Shown here in pieces: positions 40,384 through 49,229 of a stretch of 64,000 nucleotides of DNA. How positions within the stretch are numbered: the stretch's first letter is position 1; each line of letters starts with the position of its first letter. This DNA comes from Enterococcus gilvus ATCC BAA-350 (GTDB lineage: Bacteria > Bacillota > Bacilli > Lactobacillales > Enterococcaceae), in contig NZ_ASWH01000001.1 in NCBI RefSeq assembly GCF_000407545.1, forward strand, positions 1,689,501 through 1,753,500, in the 5' to 3' direction. The notes under the pieces were generated by a model. The model worked only from the letters and a program-made list of their open reading frames with translations, did not search any database and was not told the origin of the DNA. A program made the position numbers and the translations under genes.

Positions 40384-40935
40384 ATGGCCAAATATGATTA
40401 TGAGTTCAAAAGAATCGTTGTAGAAGCGTATCAAAATGGTGAAGGTGGCTATCGAACGTTGGCTCGGCGCTTTGGTATTCCAGCTATGTCGTTAGTTGAA
40501 AAATGGGTGAAAACCGCTGAAAGACTTGGCTTTAGCGCTCTAAATCGAAGAAAAGCCAAACAAACTTATTCTTCTCAATTCAAGCAAGATGTCATACACT
40601 ATTATTTGACTAGTGGTGACTCTTACCTTGATGTTGCGTTGAACTATGGATTGCCATCTGGAGATTTACTCCAGCACTGGCATCAAGCATTTCTCCGCGA
40701 AGGCATGGAAGGTCTTTCACCCAAACCGAAAGGAAGACCTTCCATGACGAAGAAAAAGAAGAAAACACCAAAGAAACCGTTGACGCGCGAGCAGGAGCTG
40801 GAACGAGAAAATGAACTACTTCGTGCAGAACTAGCATTCATAAAAAAGCTCCGAGCTTTAGGGATGACTATCCCGGATCGACTCAAGAACGAGACGCACG
40901 AATCATCCACGAACTCCGAAAAGAGTTCCGATTAG
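40384..40935 (+). CDS. IS3-family transposase OrfA (DNA-binding subunit)
   Basis: This 183-residue protein has two helix-turn-helix segments (YRTLARRFGIPAMSLVEKWV and YLDVALNYGLPSGDLLQHW), a very basic stretch (about 120-135, KKKKKTPKK) and a leucine-zipper-like region (LERENELLRAELAFIKKL). OrfA binds the element's ends and, joined to OrfB by frameshifting, makes the transposase. The AAGGGG ribosome site is seven bases before the ATG, inside the terminator stem. This HTH arrangement is typical of the IS150 group. Confidence 0.92.
   Translation: MAKYDYEFKRIVVEAYQNGEGGYRTLARRFGIPAMSLVEKWVKTAERLGFSALNRRKAKQTYSSQFKQDVIHYYLTSGDSYLDVALNYGLPSGDLLQHWHQAFLREGMEGLSPKPKGRPSMTKKKKKTPKKPLTREQELERENELLRAELAFIKKLRALGMTIPDRLKNETHESSTNSEKSSD
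40842..40848 (+). other. Programmed -1 ribosomal frameshift site (A AAA AAG)
   Basis: The heptamer AAAAAAG is in the right phase (codons ATA AAA AAG in orfA). After slipping back one base, the reading frame is open through to the end of orfB. A small hairpin (GGGA...TCCC) follows and could stimulate slippage. The fusion would be about 463 residues. Confidence 0.85.
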
Positions 40936-41774
40936 GAATTCTACTTGAAGCGACGAAATTTCCTAAAGCAACGTATATGTATTGGCAACAGCGCTTCAAT
41001 CGTGAAAATCCAGACGCCGCATTAGAAAAAATTATTACAGAACTTTTCGAAGAAAATAATGGGAATTATGGCTATCGTCGCATTCAAATTGCCTTGAATG
41101 AACGCGGACTAAAAGTGAACCAAAAGAAAATCCGTCGATTGATGCGTAAGCTTGGACTGAAAGGCGCGAAGTTCACACGAAAATCTCGTAAGTACTGTTC
41201 TTACAAAGGAACTGTTGGACAAGTGGCGAAAAATCGGATTCACCGCCGTTTTTATACATCGGTTCCTCATCAAAAAATCACTACAGATACCTCTGAATTC
41301 AAGTATTTCGAACGGGACAATACGGGGGGAGTAGTAATCAAAAAACTGTACCTTAACCCGTTCCTTGATATGTTTAATGGAGAAATTTTGTCCTACCGAA
41401 TTTCAGAGGCACCAACGTTAAAGGCCATTCTTGATGGTCAAAAAGAAGCTATTGACTACACTGCAGATTGTCCCTATCGTCGGACATTCCACTCTGACCA
41501 AGGTTGGGCTTACCAGTTGAAGCAATATAGAAAACCATTATCGAATAAGAGTATCTTTCAAAGCATGTCCCGAAAGGGCAACTGTTTGGACAACTCACTG
41601 ATAGAAAACTTCTTCGGTTTATTAAAGCAAGAAATGTATCATGGTGTCGAATATACAAGTTTTGAGCACTTAAAACAGGCAATTGAGGACTGGATAGATT
41701 ACTACAATCATCGTCGAATTAAAACCCGGCTTGGTTGTAGTCCAGTTCAGTACCGAGAGCGAATGACAGCATAA
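40848..41774 (+). CDS. IS3-family transposase OrfB (DDE catalytic domain), made as OrfAB fusion
   Basis: The frame runs open from the frameshift site; an internal ATG at 40977 also exists. It has an HTH_21-like region (NGNYGYRRIQIAL), then the integrase core with the DDE residues in TTDTSEF, FHSDQGWAY and NSLIENFFGLLKQE, and the family ending YYNHRRIKTRLGCSPVQYR. No stops or deletions were seen, so the element may be active. Related elements use a copy-out/paste-in circle. Confidence 0.92.
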   Translation, partial: APSFRDDYPGSTQERDARIIHELRKEFRLGILLEATKFPKATYMYWQQRFNRENPDAALEKIITELFEENNGNYGYRRIQIALNERGLKVNQKKIRRLMRKLGLKGAKFTRKSRKYCSYKGTVGQVAKNRIHRRFYTSVPHQKITTDTSEFKYFERDNTGGVVIKKLYLNPFLDMFNGEILSYRISEAPTLKAILDGQKEAIDYTADCPYRRTFHSDQGWAYQLKQYRKPLSNKSIFQSMSRKGNCLDNSLIENFFGLLKQEMYHGVEYTSFEHLKQAIEDWIDYYNHRRIKTRLGCSPVQYRERMTA

Positions 41775-41806
41775 AAATATACCGACCAGTTTTTCCAGTC
41801 GGTATA
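41773..41806 (-). terminator. Inward-facing terminator at the right end of the IS (minus strand)
   Basis: TATACCGAC and GTCGGTATA form a perfect 9-bp stem with an 11-base loop. On the minus strand it is followed by TTTTT (41777-41773). It faces transcripts entering from glmM, so it can replace the glmM terminator that the insertion split. In the plus direction there is no T run. Confidence 0.75.
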
Positions 41807-41807
41807 T

Positions 41808-41832
41808 GGTCTAACTATTGGGTCTCACTTCA
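41808..41832 (-). repeat. Right terminal inverted repeat of the IS
   Basis: Read on the minus strand it starts TGAAGTG and ends AGTTAGACC, mirroring the left repeat at 20 of 25 positions. Confidence 0.88.
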
Positions 41833-41850
41833 GACCCGAGTGCTTTAGTT

Positions 41851-43206
41851 TTAATCTAATCCAATCTCTTCACGTACAACTGCCGCAATTTTTTCTACAT
41901 AATAATCGACTTTCTCGTCTGTAGGTGCTTCAGCCATTACTCGCAATAAAGGCTCCGTTCCTGAAGGGCGGACTAAGATACGGCCATCGCCGTTCATTTC
42001 TGCTTCCGCTTCTTCAATAGCTTGCTTGATTGCAGGAACGTCCATCGCACCATACTTGTCACTCACACGAATATTAACAAGTTTTTGCGGATAAATCGTT
42101 ACTTCTGAAGCTAATTCAGAAAGTTTCTTCCCTGTTTGCTTCATGATGTTTAACAATTGAACACCTGTCAGCATGCCATCGCCAGTCGTATTGTAATCTA
42201 AGAACAACACGTGTCCTGATTGTTCGCCTCCAAGGTTATAATCATTCTTACGCATCTCTTCGACAACGTAACGATCGCCAACTTGTGTGATAACATCTTC
42301 TAATCCAATCTCTTCGATTGCTTTATGGAAGCCAAGATTACTCATAACCGTGGTTACGACAGTATCCTTTTTCAATCGTTTGCGCCCTGCTAAATATTTC
42401 GCACAAATAAACATGATACGATCACCGTCGATAATATTCCCTAATTCATCGACTGCGATCACTCGGTCGCCATCACCATCGAATGCTAAACCAGCATCGG
42501 CGCCCTTTTCAACGACCATTTTCGCTAGTGTTTCTGGATGCGTTGATCCTACACCCGCATTAATGTTCAAGCCGTTTGGAGAGGTCCCCATAGTATAAAA
42601 GTCTGTTTCTAAATCAGCAAACAAACGATTCACACTTGTTGAAGTGGCCCCATTTGCTGCATCGACACAAACGATCAATCCAGAAAGATCACCGGAAATC
42701 GTTTGAACTAGAAATTGTGAATACTTCAAAAGTCCTTCATGGAATTCATCGAGTGTTCCTAATCCCTCCGCAGATGGACGAGGCAGCGTATCCTCTTCAG
42801 CATCAATCAACGCTTCGATTTCAGCCTCTTGTTCATCAACTAGCTTGAAGCCGTCTCCACCGAAGAACTTAATTCCATTATCTTCAGCAGGATTGTGTGA
42901 AGCCGAAATCATGACTCCCGCTGACGCTTTTTGTAATCTTGTTAAATAAGCGACACCTGGCGTTGAAATAACGCCTAATTGGAAAACTTCGATCCCTACT
43001 GACAACAGCCCTGAAATTAAGGCTGTTTCCAACAATTCTCCTGAAATCCGCGTGTCTCGCCCTACCAACACGCGAGGGCGCTCTTCGCTTTCATGATGCT
43101 GGCTCAATACATACCCGCCGCAACGACCCAATTTAAACGCTAGTTCAGGTGTTAATTCCTTATTCGCAATTCCGCGTACGCCATCTGTTCCAAAATATTT
43201 ACCCAT
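41851..43206 (-). CDS. glmM: Phosphoglucosamine mutase
   Basis: GlmM converts glucosamine 6-phosphate to glucosamine 1-phosphate. The 451-residue protein starts [14 protein letters not shown], has the catalytic phosphoserine in [17 protein letters not shown], the metal loop DGDGDR and the sugar/phosphate-binding [12 protein letters not shown]. It is the third gene of cdaA-cdaR-glmM, an order conserved in Firmicutes in which GlmM can inhibit CdaA. Its terminator has been split by the IS. Confidence 0.98.
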   Translation of the reverse strand: MGKYFGTDGVRGIANKELTPELAFKLGRCGGYVLSQHHESEERPRVLVGRDTRISGELLETALISGLLSVGIEVFQLGVISTPGVAYLTRLQKASAGVMISASHNPAEDNGIKFFGGDGFKLVDEQEAEIEALIDAEEDTLPRPSAEGLGTLDEFHEGLLKYSQFLVQTISGDLSGLIVCVDAANGATSTSVNRLFADLETDFYTMGTSPNGLNINAGVGSTHPETLAKMVVEKGADAGLAFDGDGDRVIAVDELGNIIDGDRIMFICAKYLAGRKRLKKDTVVTTVMSNLGFHKAIEEIGLEDVITQVGDRYVVEEMRKNDYNLGGEQSGHVLFLDYNTTGDGMLTGVQLLNIMKQTGKKLSELASEVTIYPQKLVNIRVSDKYGAMDVPAIKQAIEEAEAEMNGDGRILVRPSGTEPLLRVMAEAPTDEKVDYYVEKIAAVVREEIGLD

Positions 43207-43229
43207 TTAATTATATTTCCCTTCTTCAT

Positions 43230-44339
43230 CTAGTTTGTAGATTGATTGGTCGATTCTTCTTGAACGCTGTCACTTTGAGTACTAGTTGTTTCCGAAGTCG
43301 TTGAAGACTTGCTGGAACTAGCCGGATGAGTGCTCGTTTCTGTCGACGAACTAGGATGATTTGCACTGCTTGTTTCTGATTCTTGTGATTTTTTAAAGGC
43401 AGGTGTCACCTGCGCACTTACTGTCTTAGGATTTACTTGATACTCACCAGATACTGGTATATCGATAAACTTCTTCACTGTTCCTTGAAGCTGACTTACA
43501 TCGACTGGAATACCGATACTGTCTATTTGATCAATTACAGACTGAGCGCCAGTAATTGTAGCCTTCGTGCGATTCAAATCAATCTTTACACTTTCTACCG
43601 CTGAAGGCAGATCACCTTCTTGAATAGGATAAAGCGAAACCTCTTTACTTGGGGTTTGAATTTCAAAATTGACTGTCACATTCTGCGGATCTGATTGAAT
43701 AGGCAACGCTTCTCCACTTGCATTCAATGCTTGAACCGGTGCTTGAAAGCTATCTTGACTTGCAGTCAACTTATTGCTGTCTACAGAGGCTACGACACGA
43801 TCAATTTCTTTCATTGTATCTTCACCAGTAGTAATCTCCACTTTTTGCGGCTGTGTCGTCATTTCTCCTACTTTTAATCCGTTATTGCTGGTATTGCTGC
43901 TTAAAATAGGCGATATATCAAATTGTTTTTTTACTTTTTTCTCGACTGTAATCGATATTGTTTCCGGTTCAATGGTTGCAAAAAGTGAGCTTGAAAGATT
44001 TCTCGTTTTTAAGCGAACTTCATGTGTCCCAGAGGTTAAATTTTTTAAATCCGCGACCACGCTGAAGTCTCGCGTGTCGGGATCCATTTCCTTGTTCAAT
44101 TGAATGCGGTTTGCTCCACTCAATTTTACGGACACATTAGAAGAAAAACCGTGAACAAAATACTCGTTTGAATCATAAAGCACTGTAATTGGTACATTTT
44201 GAATGGATTCCTCATAGCTTGTTTCAGAAGAGATCAAACGACTGAAATTTTGACTGTTTACATTAAAAAACAAAATCAAGCTGAATACTAAAGAAATCAG
44301 CATATAGGGCACATTGCTTTTTTTGAATCGGATTCTCAT
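43230..44339 (-). CDS. cdaR: CdaR (YbbR-domain) regulator of diadenylate cyclase
   Basis: This 369-residue extracytoplasmic protein has an N-terminal membrane anchor (about 10-28), a series of YbbR domains (about 45-315) and a Ser/Thr-rich disordered tail of about 50 residues. CdaR binds and modulates CdaA in related bacteria. Its start overlaps the cdaA stop by four bases (ATGA). The tail is longer than I would expect and may span the wall. Confidence 0.93.
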   Translation of the reverse strand: MRIRFKKSNVPYMLISLVFSLILFFNVNSQNFSRLISSETSYEESIQNVPITVLYDSNEYFVHGFSSNVSVKLSGANRIQLNKEMDPDTRDFSVVADLKNLTSGTHEVRLKTRNLSSSLFATIEPETISITVEKKVKKQFDISPILSSNTSNNGLKVGEMTTQPQKVEITTGEDTMKEIDRVVASVDSNKLTASQDSFQAPVQALNASGEALPIQSDPQNVTVNFEIQTPSKEVSLYPIQEGDLPSAVESVKIDLNRTKATITGAQSVIDQIDSIGIPVDVSQLQGTVKKFIDIPVSGEYQVNPKTVSAQVTPAFKKSQESETSSANHPSSSTETSTHPASSSKSSTTSETTSTQSDSVQEESTNQSTN

Positions 44340-45220
44340 TTTTGGCCTCCTTTAGTCAAACCCTCTAAAAAGGTTTGTAAAAGGCTCTTTTTACCAGCAT
44401 TTTTTTCGTCAGGTAATAATTCTCTACGCATCACCGCTAGGTATTCTTCTTGTGATAAATCATGCAAGAAATCATTGTTTAAAGTGATACTGACGCCGCC
44501 GGTTTCTTCAGAGACGATAAATGTCAAGGCATCGCTGACCTCGCTGATCCCAACTGCGGCTCTGTGACGAGTCCCAAATTCCTTTGGTATCAACATACTA
44601 TCAGAAAGCGGTAAATAGGCTGAAGCAACTGCAAGCTTCCCATTTTTTACGATAACGGCACCATCATGCAATGGGGTGTTCGGTATAAAGATATTGATCA
44701 ATAGCTCTCCGGTAATATCAGCATCTAAAGGAATACCTGTTTCTATGTATTCTTCTAATCCTGTAAATCGTTGAATCGTTACTAGCGCGCCGATTTTTCT
44801 TTTTGACATGTATTGAATCGCCTTGTCAAAAGCCAAGATCATTCGTTCGTCATCGCGTTCCTCTTTTTTTGTTGTTTTAAAGAAGGAACTCCGACCTAAA
44901 TGCTCCAAGCCTCGTCTGACTTCTGGCTGAAAAATAACAATCGCTGCAATCACACCATAAGTGATGATCTGATTCATCAACCATGACAATGTATGCAAGC
45001 CTATAAACTCAGCCACGATTCGGATACCGATAAAAATCGCCACACCTTTAATTAATTGGACGGCCTTCGTTCCGCGAACAAGTTCAAACAAACGATAAAT
45101 CAAAAACCAAACTACAAATATATCTAAAAGGTTGACGATGATATCCCATGTTGAAAGATTCTCAGAAAAAAAGCTAAGCCAATATTCCGGTCTGAATAAT
45201 TCTATTAGACGACTAGGCAT
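44336..45220 (-). CDS. cdaA: Diadenylate cyclase CdaA (c-di-AMP synthase)
   Basis: CdaA makes c-di-AMP, which controls potassium and osmolyte transport and wall homeostasis. The 294-residue protein has three N-terminal helices (about 20-105) followed by the DAC domain with the two active-site motifs LHDGAVI and GTRHRAAVG. AGAGAGG precedes the ATG. It is the first gene of cdaA-cdaR-glmM; a palindrome overlaps its likely promoter. Confidence 0.97.
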   Translation of the reverse strand: MPSRLIELFRPEYWLSFFSENLSTWDIIVNLLDIFVVWFLIYRLFELVRGTKAVQLIKGVAIFIGIRIVAEFIGLHTLSWLMNQIITYGVIAAIVIFQPEVRRGLEHLGRSSFFKTTKKEERDDERMILAFDKAIQYMSKRKIGALVTIQRFTGLEEYIETGIPLDADITGELLINIFIPNTPLHDGAVIVKNGKLAVASAYLPLSDSMLIPKEFGTRHRAAVGISEVSDALTFIVSEETGGVSITLNNDFLHDLSQEEYLAVMRRELLPDEKNAGKKSLLQTFLEGLTKGGQK

Positions 45221-45254
45221 AGATAACCTCTCTTTCTATCCAAAATTCTCTACA

Positions 45255-45271
45255 ATTATACCACAGTGGTA
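45255..45271 (-). promoter_or_regulatory. -10 box with overlapping palindrome upstream of cdaA
   Basis: On the minus strand a TATAAT (45260-45255), with TG one base before it, overlaps the perfect palindrome TACCACAGTGGTA (45259-45271). No clear -35 was seen, which suits an extended -10 promoter. The palindrome could be an operator; the regulator is unknown. Confidence 0.5.
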
Positions 45272-45298
45272 AAGGTCTAGTATAAAATAAAGCAGGAA

Positions 45299-45326
45299 AA
45301 AGAGCCTCAGCAACCTGAGACTCTTT
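45299..45326 (-). terminator. Intrinsic terminator of nifJ
   Basis: AAAGAGTCTCAG and CTGAGGCTCTTT (minus strand, one G-U) form a 12-bp stem with a 4-base loop and T residues after. It lies 5 bases past the nifJ stop. Confidence 0.88.
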
Positions 45327-45330
45327 AATT

Positions 45331-48300
45331 TTACTTATTCCGTTTTTCTGCACGAGCTGCTCTTCGGGCTGCACGCCGAGCTTCCGCCTCTGGGTCAACT
45401 TTCCGTTCACGCTTTGGCTTTGCAGCGACTGCTGCTTGCTCAACCTCCACAGTTGATCCTTCTAATTTTGCACGAATTTTTTCCTCTTGCCCTGCCAAAC
45501 GAGCATAGTTATAAAAACGTGTCTGTGCATCAGTAACGGTCTTATGGTATAGACGTTGCGCGTCATCTGGTTGAATTCTTTCCAAAGCAGAGAATCGCGT
45601 TTGTTGTTTCATGAAACCAATCATTTCGTCAAAATTTGGTTTTTTATAATCCAACGTCATAGGATTTTTTCCTTTTTCACGTTGTAAAGGATTGTAACGA
45701 TACAATGACCAATAACCTGAATTGACTGCTTCTTTTGCTTCTTGCAGTGTTTTACTCATTCCACCACGCAAACCATGATTGATACATGGCGTATAGGCAA
45801 TGATCAATGATGGTCCAGGGAATTTTTCAGCTTCCTCTAACGCTTTGATGGTTTGCATTTGGTTTGCACCAGAAGCAATTTGAGCCACATACACATTGCC
45901 GTAAGTCATCGCCATCATACCTAAGTCTTTTTTCGATTGGTATTTCCCACCAGCAGAAAACTTCGCAATAGCTGAAGCTGGCGTTGCCTTGGATGTTTGT
46001 CCGCCTGTGTTGGAATAGACCTCATTATCCATTACTAAGATGTTCACGTCAGCACCACTTGCCAAAATATGGTCGATCCCACCAAAGCCAATATCATACG
46101 CCCAGCCATCTCCACCGAACATCCATTGGCTGATTTTGACAAAAAGATCTCGATTTTCGTAGATATCTGCTAGTTTAGTGTCGGATAAGTCCTCCGCTTC
46201 AAGCGCTGCTGTTAATTTCGTCGCACGCTGCTGCGTTCCTTCCGATTCAAACATGTGGTCCATCCAGTCTTCCATTAACTCTCGTAAATCAACGGAAACC
46301 GTGTCTAGTACCTCATTCATTTTGTCAGCTAATTCTTTCCGCCGTGTCTGATTTGCTAAAAACATTCCGTATCCATACTCAGCATTGTCTTCAAACAAGG
46401 AGTTAGACCATGCAGGGCCTTGGCCTTGCTCATTAGTTGTATATGGACTTACAGGAGCAGCAGCCCCCCATATAGAAGAACAACCTGTTGCGTTTGCGAT
46501 CATCATTCGATCGCCAAACATTTGTGTCATCAATTTAACATAAGGGGTTTCCCCACAGCCTGCACAGGCGCCTGAGAATTCAAGCAGCGGTTGGTTAAAT
46601 TGAGAGCCTAAAACAGAATTGGTTTTCGCTGGATTAGCTTTTTGTTTTAACGTCATAGAGAACGCCCAGTTGATTGCCTGCTCTTTTTCCTCTTCATAGG
46701 GTTTCATCACTAATGCTTTCCCTTTTGCCGGACACGCTTCAACGCAAAGGCCGCAGCCTGTACAATCTTCAACAGATACTTGGATGCGATATTTCAAGCC
46801 ATCAGCACCGCGCATTTCACGAACAATGTAGCCTTCTGGTGCTTCTTCCATTTCGTCATCATCTGCTAAAAATGGACGAATCGCCGCATGTGGACAAACA
46901 AATGAACATTCGTTGCACATTGTACAACGGTCACTGATCCAATGAGGTACCTCTAAGGCAACCCCGCGTTTCTCAAATTTTGTTGTCCCCGTCGGTATAG
47001 TCCCATCCGTCATGCCATTGGCTACTAAATCGTTAACAGTTAGATCATTTCCCTGTTGAGAATTAATTGGTTCTACGATTTGTTCCACATATTGAGAAAC
47101 AGGAGACTTGCGCACAGGATTTGGAACTTCAAGCATTTTCCATGTTTGCGGAACATCCACTTGATGCAGCAATTCAATCGTTTGGTCAATCGCTGCGATA
47201 TTTTTTTCTACAATCTCCAACGATTTGCGACGGTAACTCTTATCTGCCTCATCCTTCAAAATACCTAATACTTCATCAAAAGGAATAATGCCTGTCAAAC
47301 TGAAAAATGCCGTCTGCATAACTGTGTTGATGCGAGATCCGAGCCCGACATCCATCGCAAGTTTTGCTGCGTTGATAGTGTAAAACTTAATGTCGTCTTC
47401 AGCGATGTAGCGTTTCATTTTCGCCGGAAGCAACGTATCAATCTGTTTATCGTTCCACATCGTATTCATTAAGAAGGTGCCGCCTGGTTTTAACCCTTTT
47501 AATAGATCATACGTATGAATATAAGCAGGCGTATGACAGGCAATAAAATCCGCACTTTCCACTAGATAGGTCGACCGGATCGGTGTATCTCCAAAGCGTA
47601 AATGTGAAACTGTTAACCCACCAGATTTTTTAGAGTCATAGCTAAAATACCCTTGAGCATATTTATCCGTGTGATCTCCAATAATCTTAATCGCAGACTT
47701 GTTTGCACCCACCGTTCCATCCGAGCCAAATCCCCAGAACTTTGCTTGGAACGTGGTTGGACTGGTCAAATCGAGAATGCCTTTTGTCGCCAGCGACATA
47801 TGGGTGACATCATCAACAATACCGATCGTAAATCTTTTTTTCGCTTCTTTCTTATCTTTTAACAGCTCATCATACACAGCGATTATTTGATCAGGTGTTA
47901 CATCCTTTGAACCCAGTCCAAAACGACCGCCAATAATCTTAGGACGAACATCCGCTTCATACATCACCCCTTGGACATCCAACAAAAGTGGTTCTCCATC
48001 TGCACCCGGCTCTTTGGAGCGGTCTAAAACAGCGATCGACTTCACCGTATCAGGCAATTTTTCTAAAAAGTTTTCCGTTGGGAACGGACGATACAAATGA
48101 ATGTTCAAAAAACCTACTTTACGGCCGTTTGCATTCAAGTAGTCTACTGTTTGTTCGATCGTTTGAGCGACAGAGCCCATTGCTACGATCACTTCTTCAG
48201 CATCTTCTGCACCATAATAGGTAACTAAATCATAGCTGGTTCCACGTAGTTTATTGATCTCAAACATATATTTTTGAACAATTGCAGGTAATTCATCATA

Positions 48301-49002
48301 GTATTGATTGACCGTTTCCCGTTGTTGAAAATGGACATCTGGATTTTGGTTTGTCCCGCTGATCGTTGGATGATTGGGATTCATACTGCGCTTGCGGAAT
48401 GCTTTCAATTTTTCTTGATCAATCAAGGGTGCCAATTCTTCGTAATTTAATACTTCAATTTTTTGAATTTCATGACTTGTACGGAACCCGTCAAAGAAGT
48501 TCATAAATGGCAGGCTGCCTTCTATTGCAGCCAAGTGAGCTACAGCAGACAGGTCCATTACTTCTTGGACGCTGCTCTCTTGCAACATAGCAAAGCCCGT
48601 TTGACGAGCAGCCATTACATCGCCGTGATCCCCAAAGATATTTAGTGCATTTGTAGTTACGGCACGGCTAGCAACATGGAAAACACCCGGTAGTAATTCG
48701 CCAGCAATCTTATACATATTCGGAATCATTAACAACAATCCCTGTGAAGCAGTATACGTCGATGTCAATGCGCCTGTTTTTAGCGCACCATGGACGACAC
48801 CAGCAGCCCCTGCTTCCGATTGCATCTCAGTGATTGACACTGGTTGACCAAATATATTCTTCTTCCCTTGTGAAGCCCATTGATCCACAAGTTCAGCCAT
48901 TGTCGAGCTAGGAGTGATTGGATAAATTGCGGCTAACTCTGTAAATGCATAGGAAATATAAGCAGCAGCTGTGTTTCCATCCATCGTTTTTTTCTTACGC
49001 AT
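45331..49002 (-). CDS. nifJ: Pyruvate:ferredoxin (flavodoxin) oxidoreductase
   Basis: This 1223-residue enzyme oxidises pyruvate to acetyl-CoA and reduces ferredoxin or flavodoxin. Domain order is normal: the N-terminal pyruvate-binding domain (YAFTELAAIYPITPSS), the gamma domain (about 415-630), two 4Fe-4S motifs (CTMCNECSFVCP and CTGCGLCVEACP), cysteines for the proximal cluster (SGACAGCGETPY) and the thiamine-diphosphate site (GDGWAYDIGFGG). The last 30 residues are an added Lys/Arg/Ala-rich tail (KPKRERKVDPEAEARR...). AAGGAGGAG precedes the ATG. It is transcribed alone, with a promoter at 49107-49134. Confidence 0.96.
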   Translation of the reverse strand: MRKKKTMDGNTAAAYISYAFTELAAIYPITPSSTMAELVDQWASQGKKNIFGQPVSITEMQSEAGAAGVVHGALKTGALTSTYTASQGLLLMIPNMYKIAGELLPGVFHVASRAVTTNALNIFGDHGDVMAARQTGFAMLQESSVQEVMDLSAVAHLAAIEGSLPFMNFFDGFRTSHEIQKIEVLNYEELAPLIDQEKLKAFRKRSMNPNHPTISGTNQNPDVHFQQRETVNQYYDELPAIVQKYMFEINKLRGTSYDLVTYYGAEDAEEVIVAMGSVAQTIEQTVDYLNANGRKVGFLNIHLYRPFPTENFLEKLPDTVKSIAVLDRSKEPGADGEPLLLDVQGVMYEADVRPKIIGGRFGLGSKDVTPDQIIAVYDELLKDKKEAKKRFTIGIVDDVTHMSLATKGILDLTSPTTFQAKFWGFGSDGTVGANKSAIKIIGDHTDKYAQGYFSYDSKKSGGLTVSHLRFGDTPIRSTYLVESADFIACHTPAYIHTYDLLKGLKPGGTFLMNTMWNDKQIDTLLPAKMKRYIAEDDIKFYTINAAKLAMDVGLGSRINTVMQTAFFSLTGIIPFDEVLGILKDEADKSYRRKSLEIVEKNIAAIDQTIELLHQVDVPQTWKMLEVPNPVRKSPVSQYVEQIVEPINSQQGNDLTVNDLVANGMTDGTIPTGTTKFEKRGVALEVPHWISDRCTMCNECSFVCPHAAIRPFLADDDEMEEAPEGYIVREMRGADGLKYRIQVSVEDCTGCGLCVEACPAKGKALVMKPYEEEKEQAINWAFSMTLKQKANPAKTNSVLGSQFNQPLLEFSGACAGCGETPYVKLMTQMFGDRMMIANATGCSSIWGAAAPVSPYTTNEQGQGPAWSNSLFEDNAEYGYGMFLANQTRRKELADKMNEVLDTVSVDLRELMEDWMDHMFESEGTQQRATKLTAALEAEDLSDTKLADIYENRDLFVKISQWMFGGDGWAYDIGFGGIDHILASGADVNILVMDNEVYSNTGGQTSKATPASAIAKFSAGGKYQSKKDLGMMAMTYGNVYVAQIASGANQMQTIKALEEAEKFPGPSLIIAYTPCINHGLRGGMSKTLQEAKEAVNSGYWSLYRYNPLQREKGKNPMTLDYKKPNFDEMIGFMKQQTRFSALERIQPDDAQRLYHKTVTDAQTRFYNYARLAGQEEKIRAKLEGSTVEVEQAAVAAKPKRERKVDPEAEARRAARRAARAEKRNK

Positions 49003-49106
49003 AATTCTCCTCCTTTATAAAACAACTTTCTTTTTGAATAAAAAATTCCGATTTCTTTACAATAATTAAGGATCGGCATTCTTATACTCTTTATAACAAC
49101 GGATTC

Positions 49107-49134
49107 ATTATAAACTAACTACTTTTATTTTCAA
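49107..49134 (-). promoter_or_regulatory. Promoter of nifJ
   Basis: On the minus strand, -35 TTGAAA (49134-49129), a 16-base spacer and -10 TATAAT (49112-49107). The leader to the nifJ start is about 100 bases, with no structure I could identify. Confidence 0.65.
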
Positions 49135-49229
49135 TAAAGAGTTGGACCTTTTTTACTTATTTGTATGAAAAGAGTTTGTTTTCTCATTAAAATTTTGTAC
49201 ACTAATAAAGGAAAGGACGTGTTGTTTAC

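Larger units (their letters stand above)
40332..41832 (+). mobile_element. IS3-family (IS150-group) insertion sequence, complete
   Basis: This 1501-bp element has imperfect 25-bp terminal inverted repeats, flanked by a 3-bp duplication GAC (40329-40331 and 41833-41835). It carries overlapping orfA and orfB read as a fusion by -1 frameshifting. All DDE residues are present. It sits between the convergent genes glmS and glmM and looks recent and intact. A specific IS name is not assigned from memory. Confidence 0.92.
40305..41844 (-). other. glmM terminator split by the insertion sequence
   Basis: Joining the flanks of the IS and dropping one GAC copy restores a hairpin on the minus strand: GCACTCGG (41843-41836) pairs with CCGAGTGC (40319-40312), then TTTTTT (40310-40305). 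The hairpin would start 7 bases past the glmM stop. The IS lies in its loop, so the arms are now 1.5 kb apart and the terminator is broken. Confidence 0.85.

Noticed and set aside
45213-45443. A 76-codon frame overlapping the end of nifJ
   Set aside because: It lies in another frame of nifJ, runs through the nifJ terminator, and has no ribosome site.
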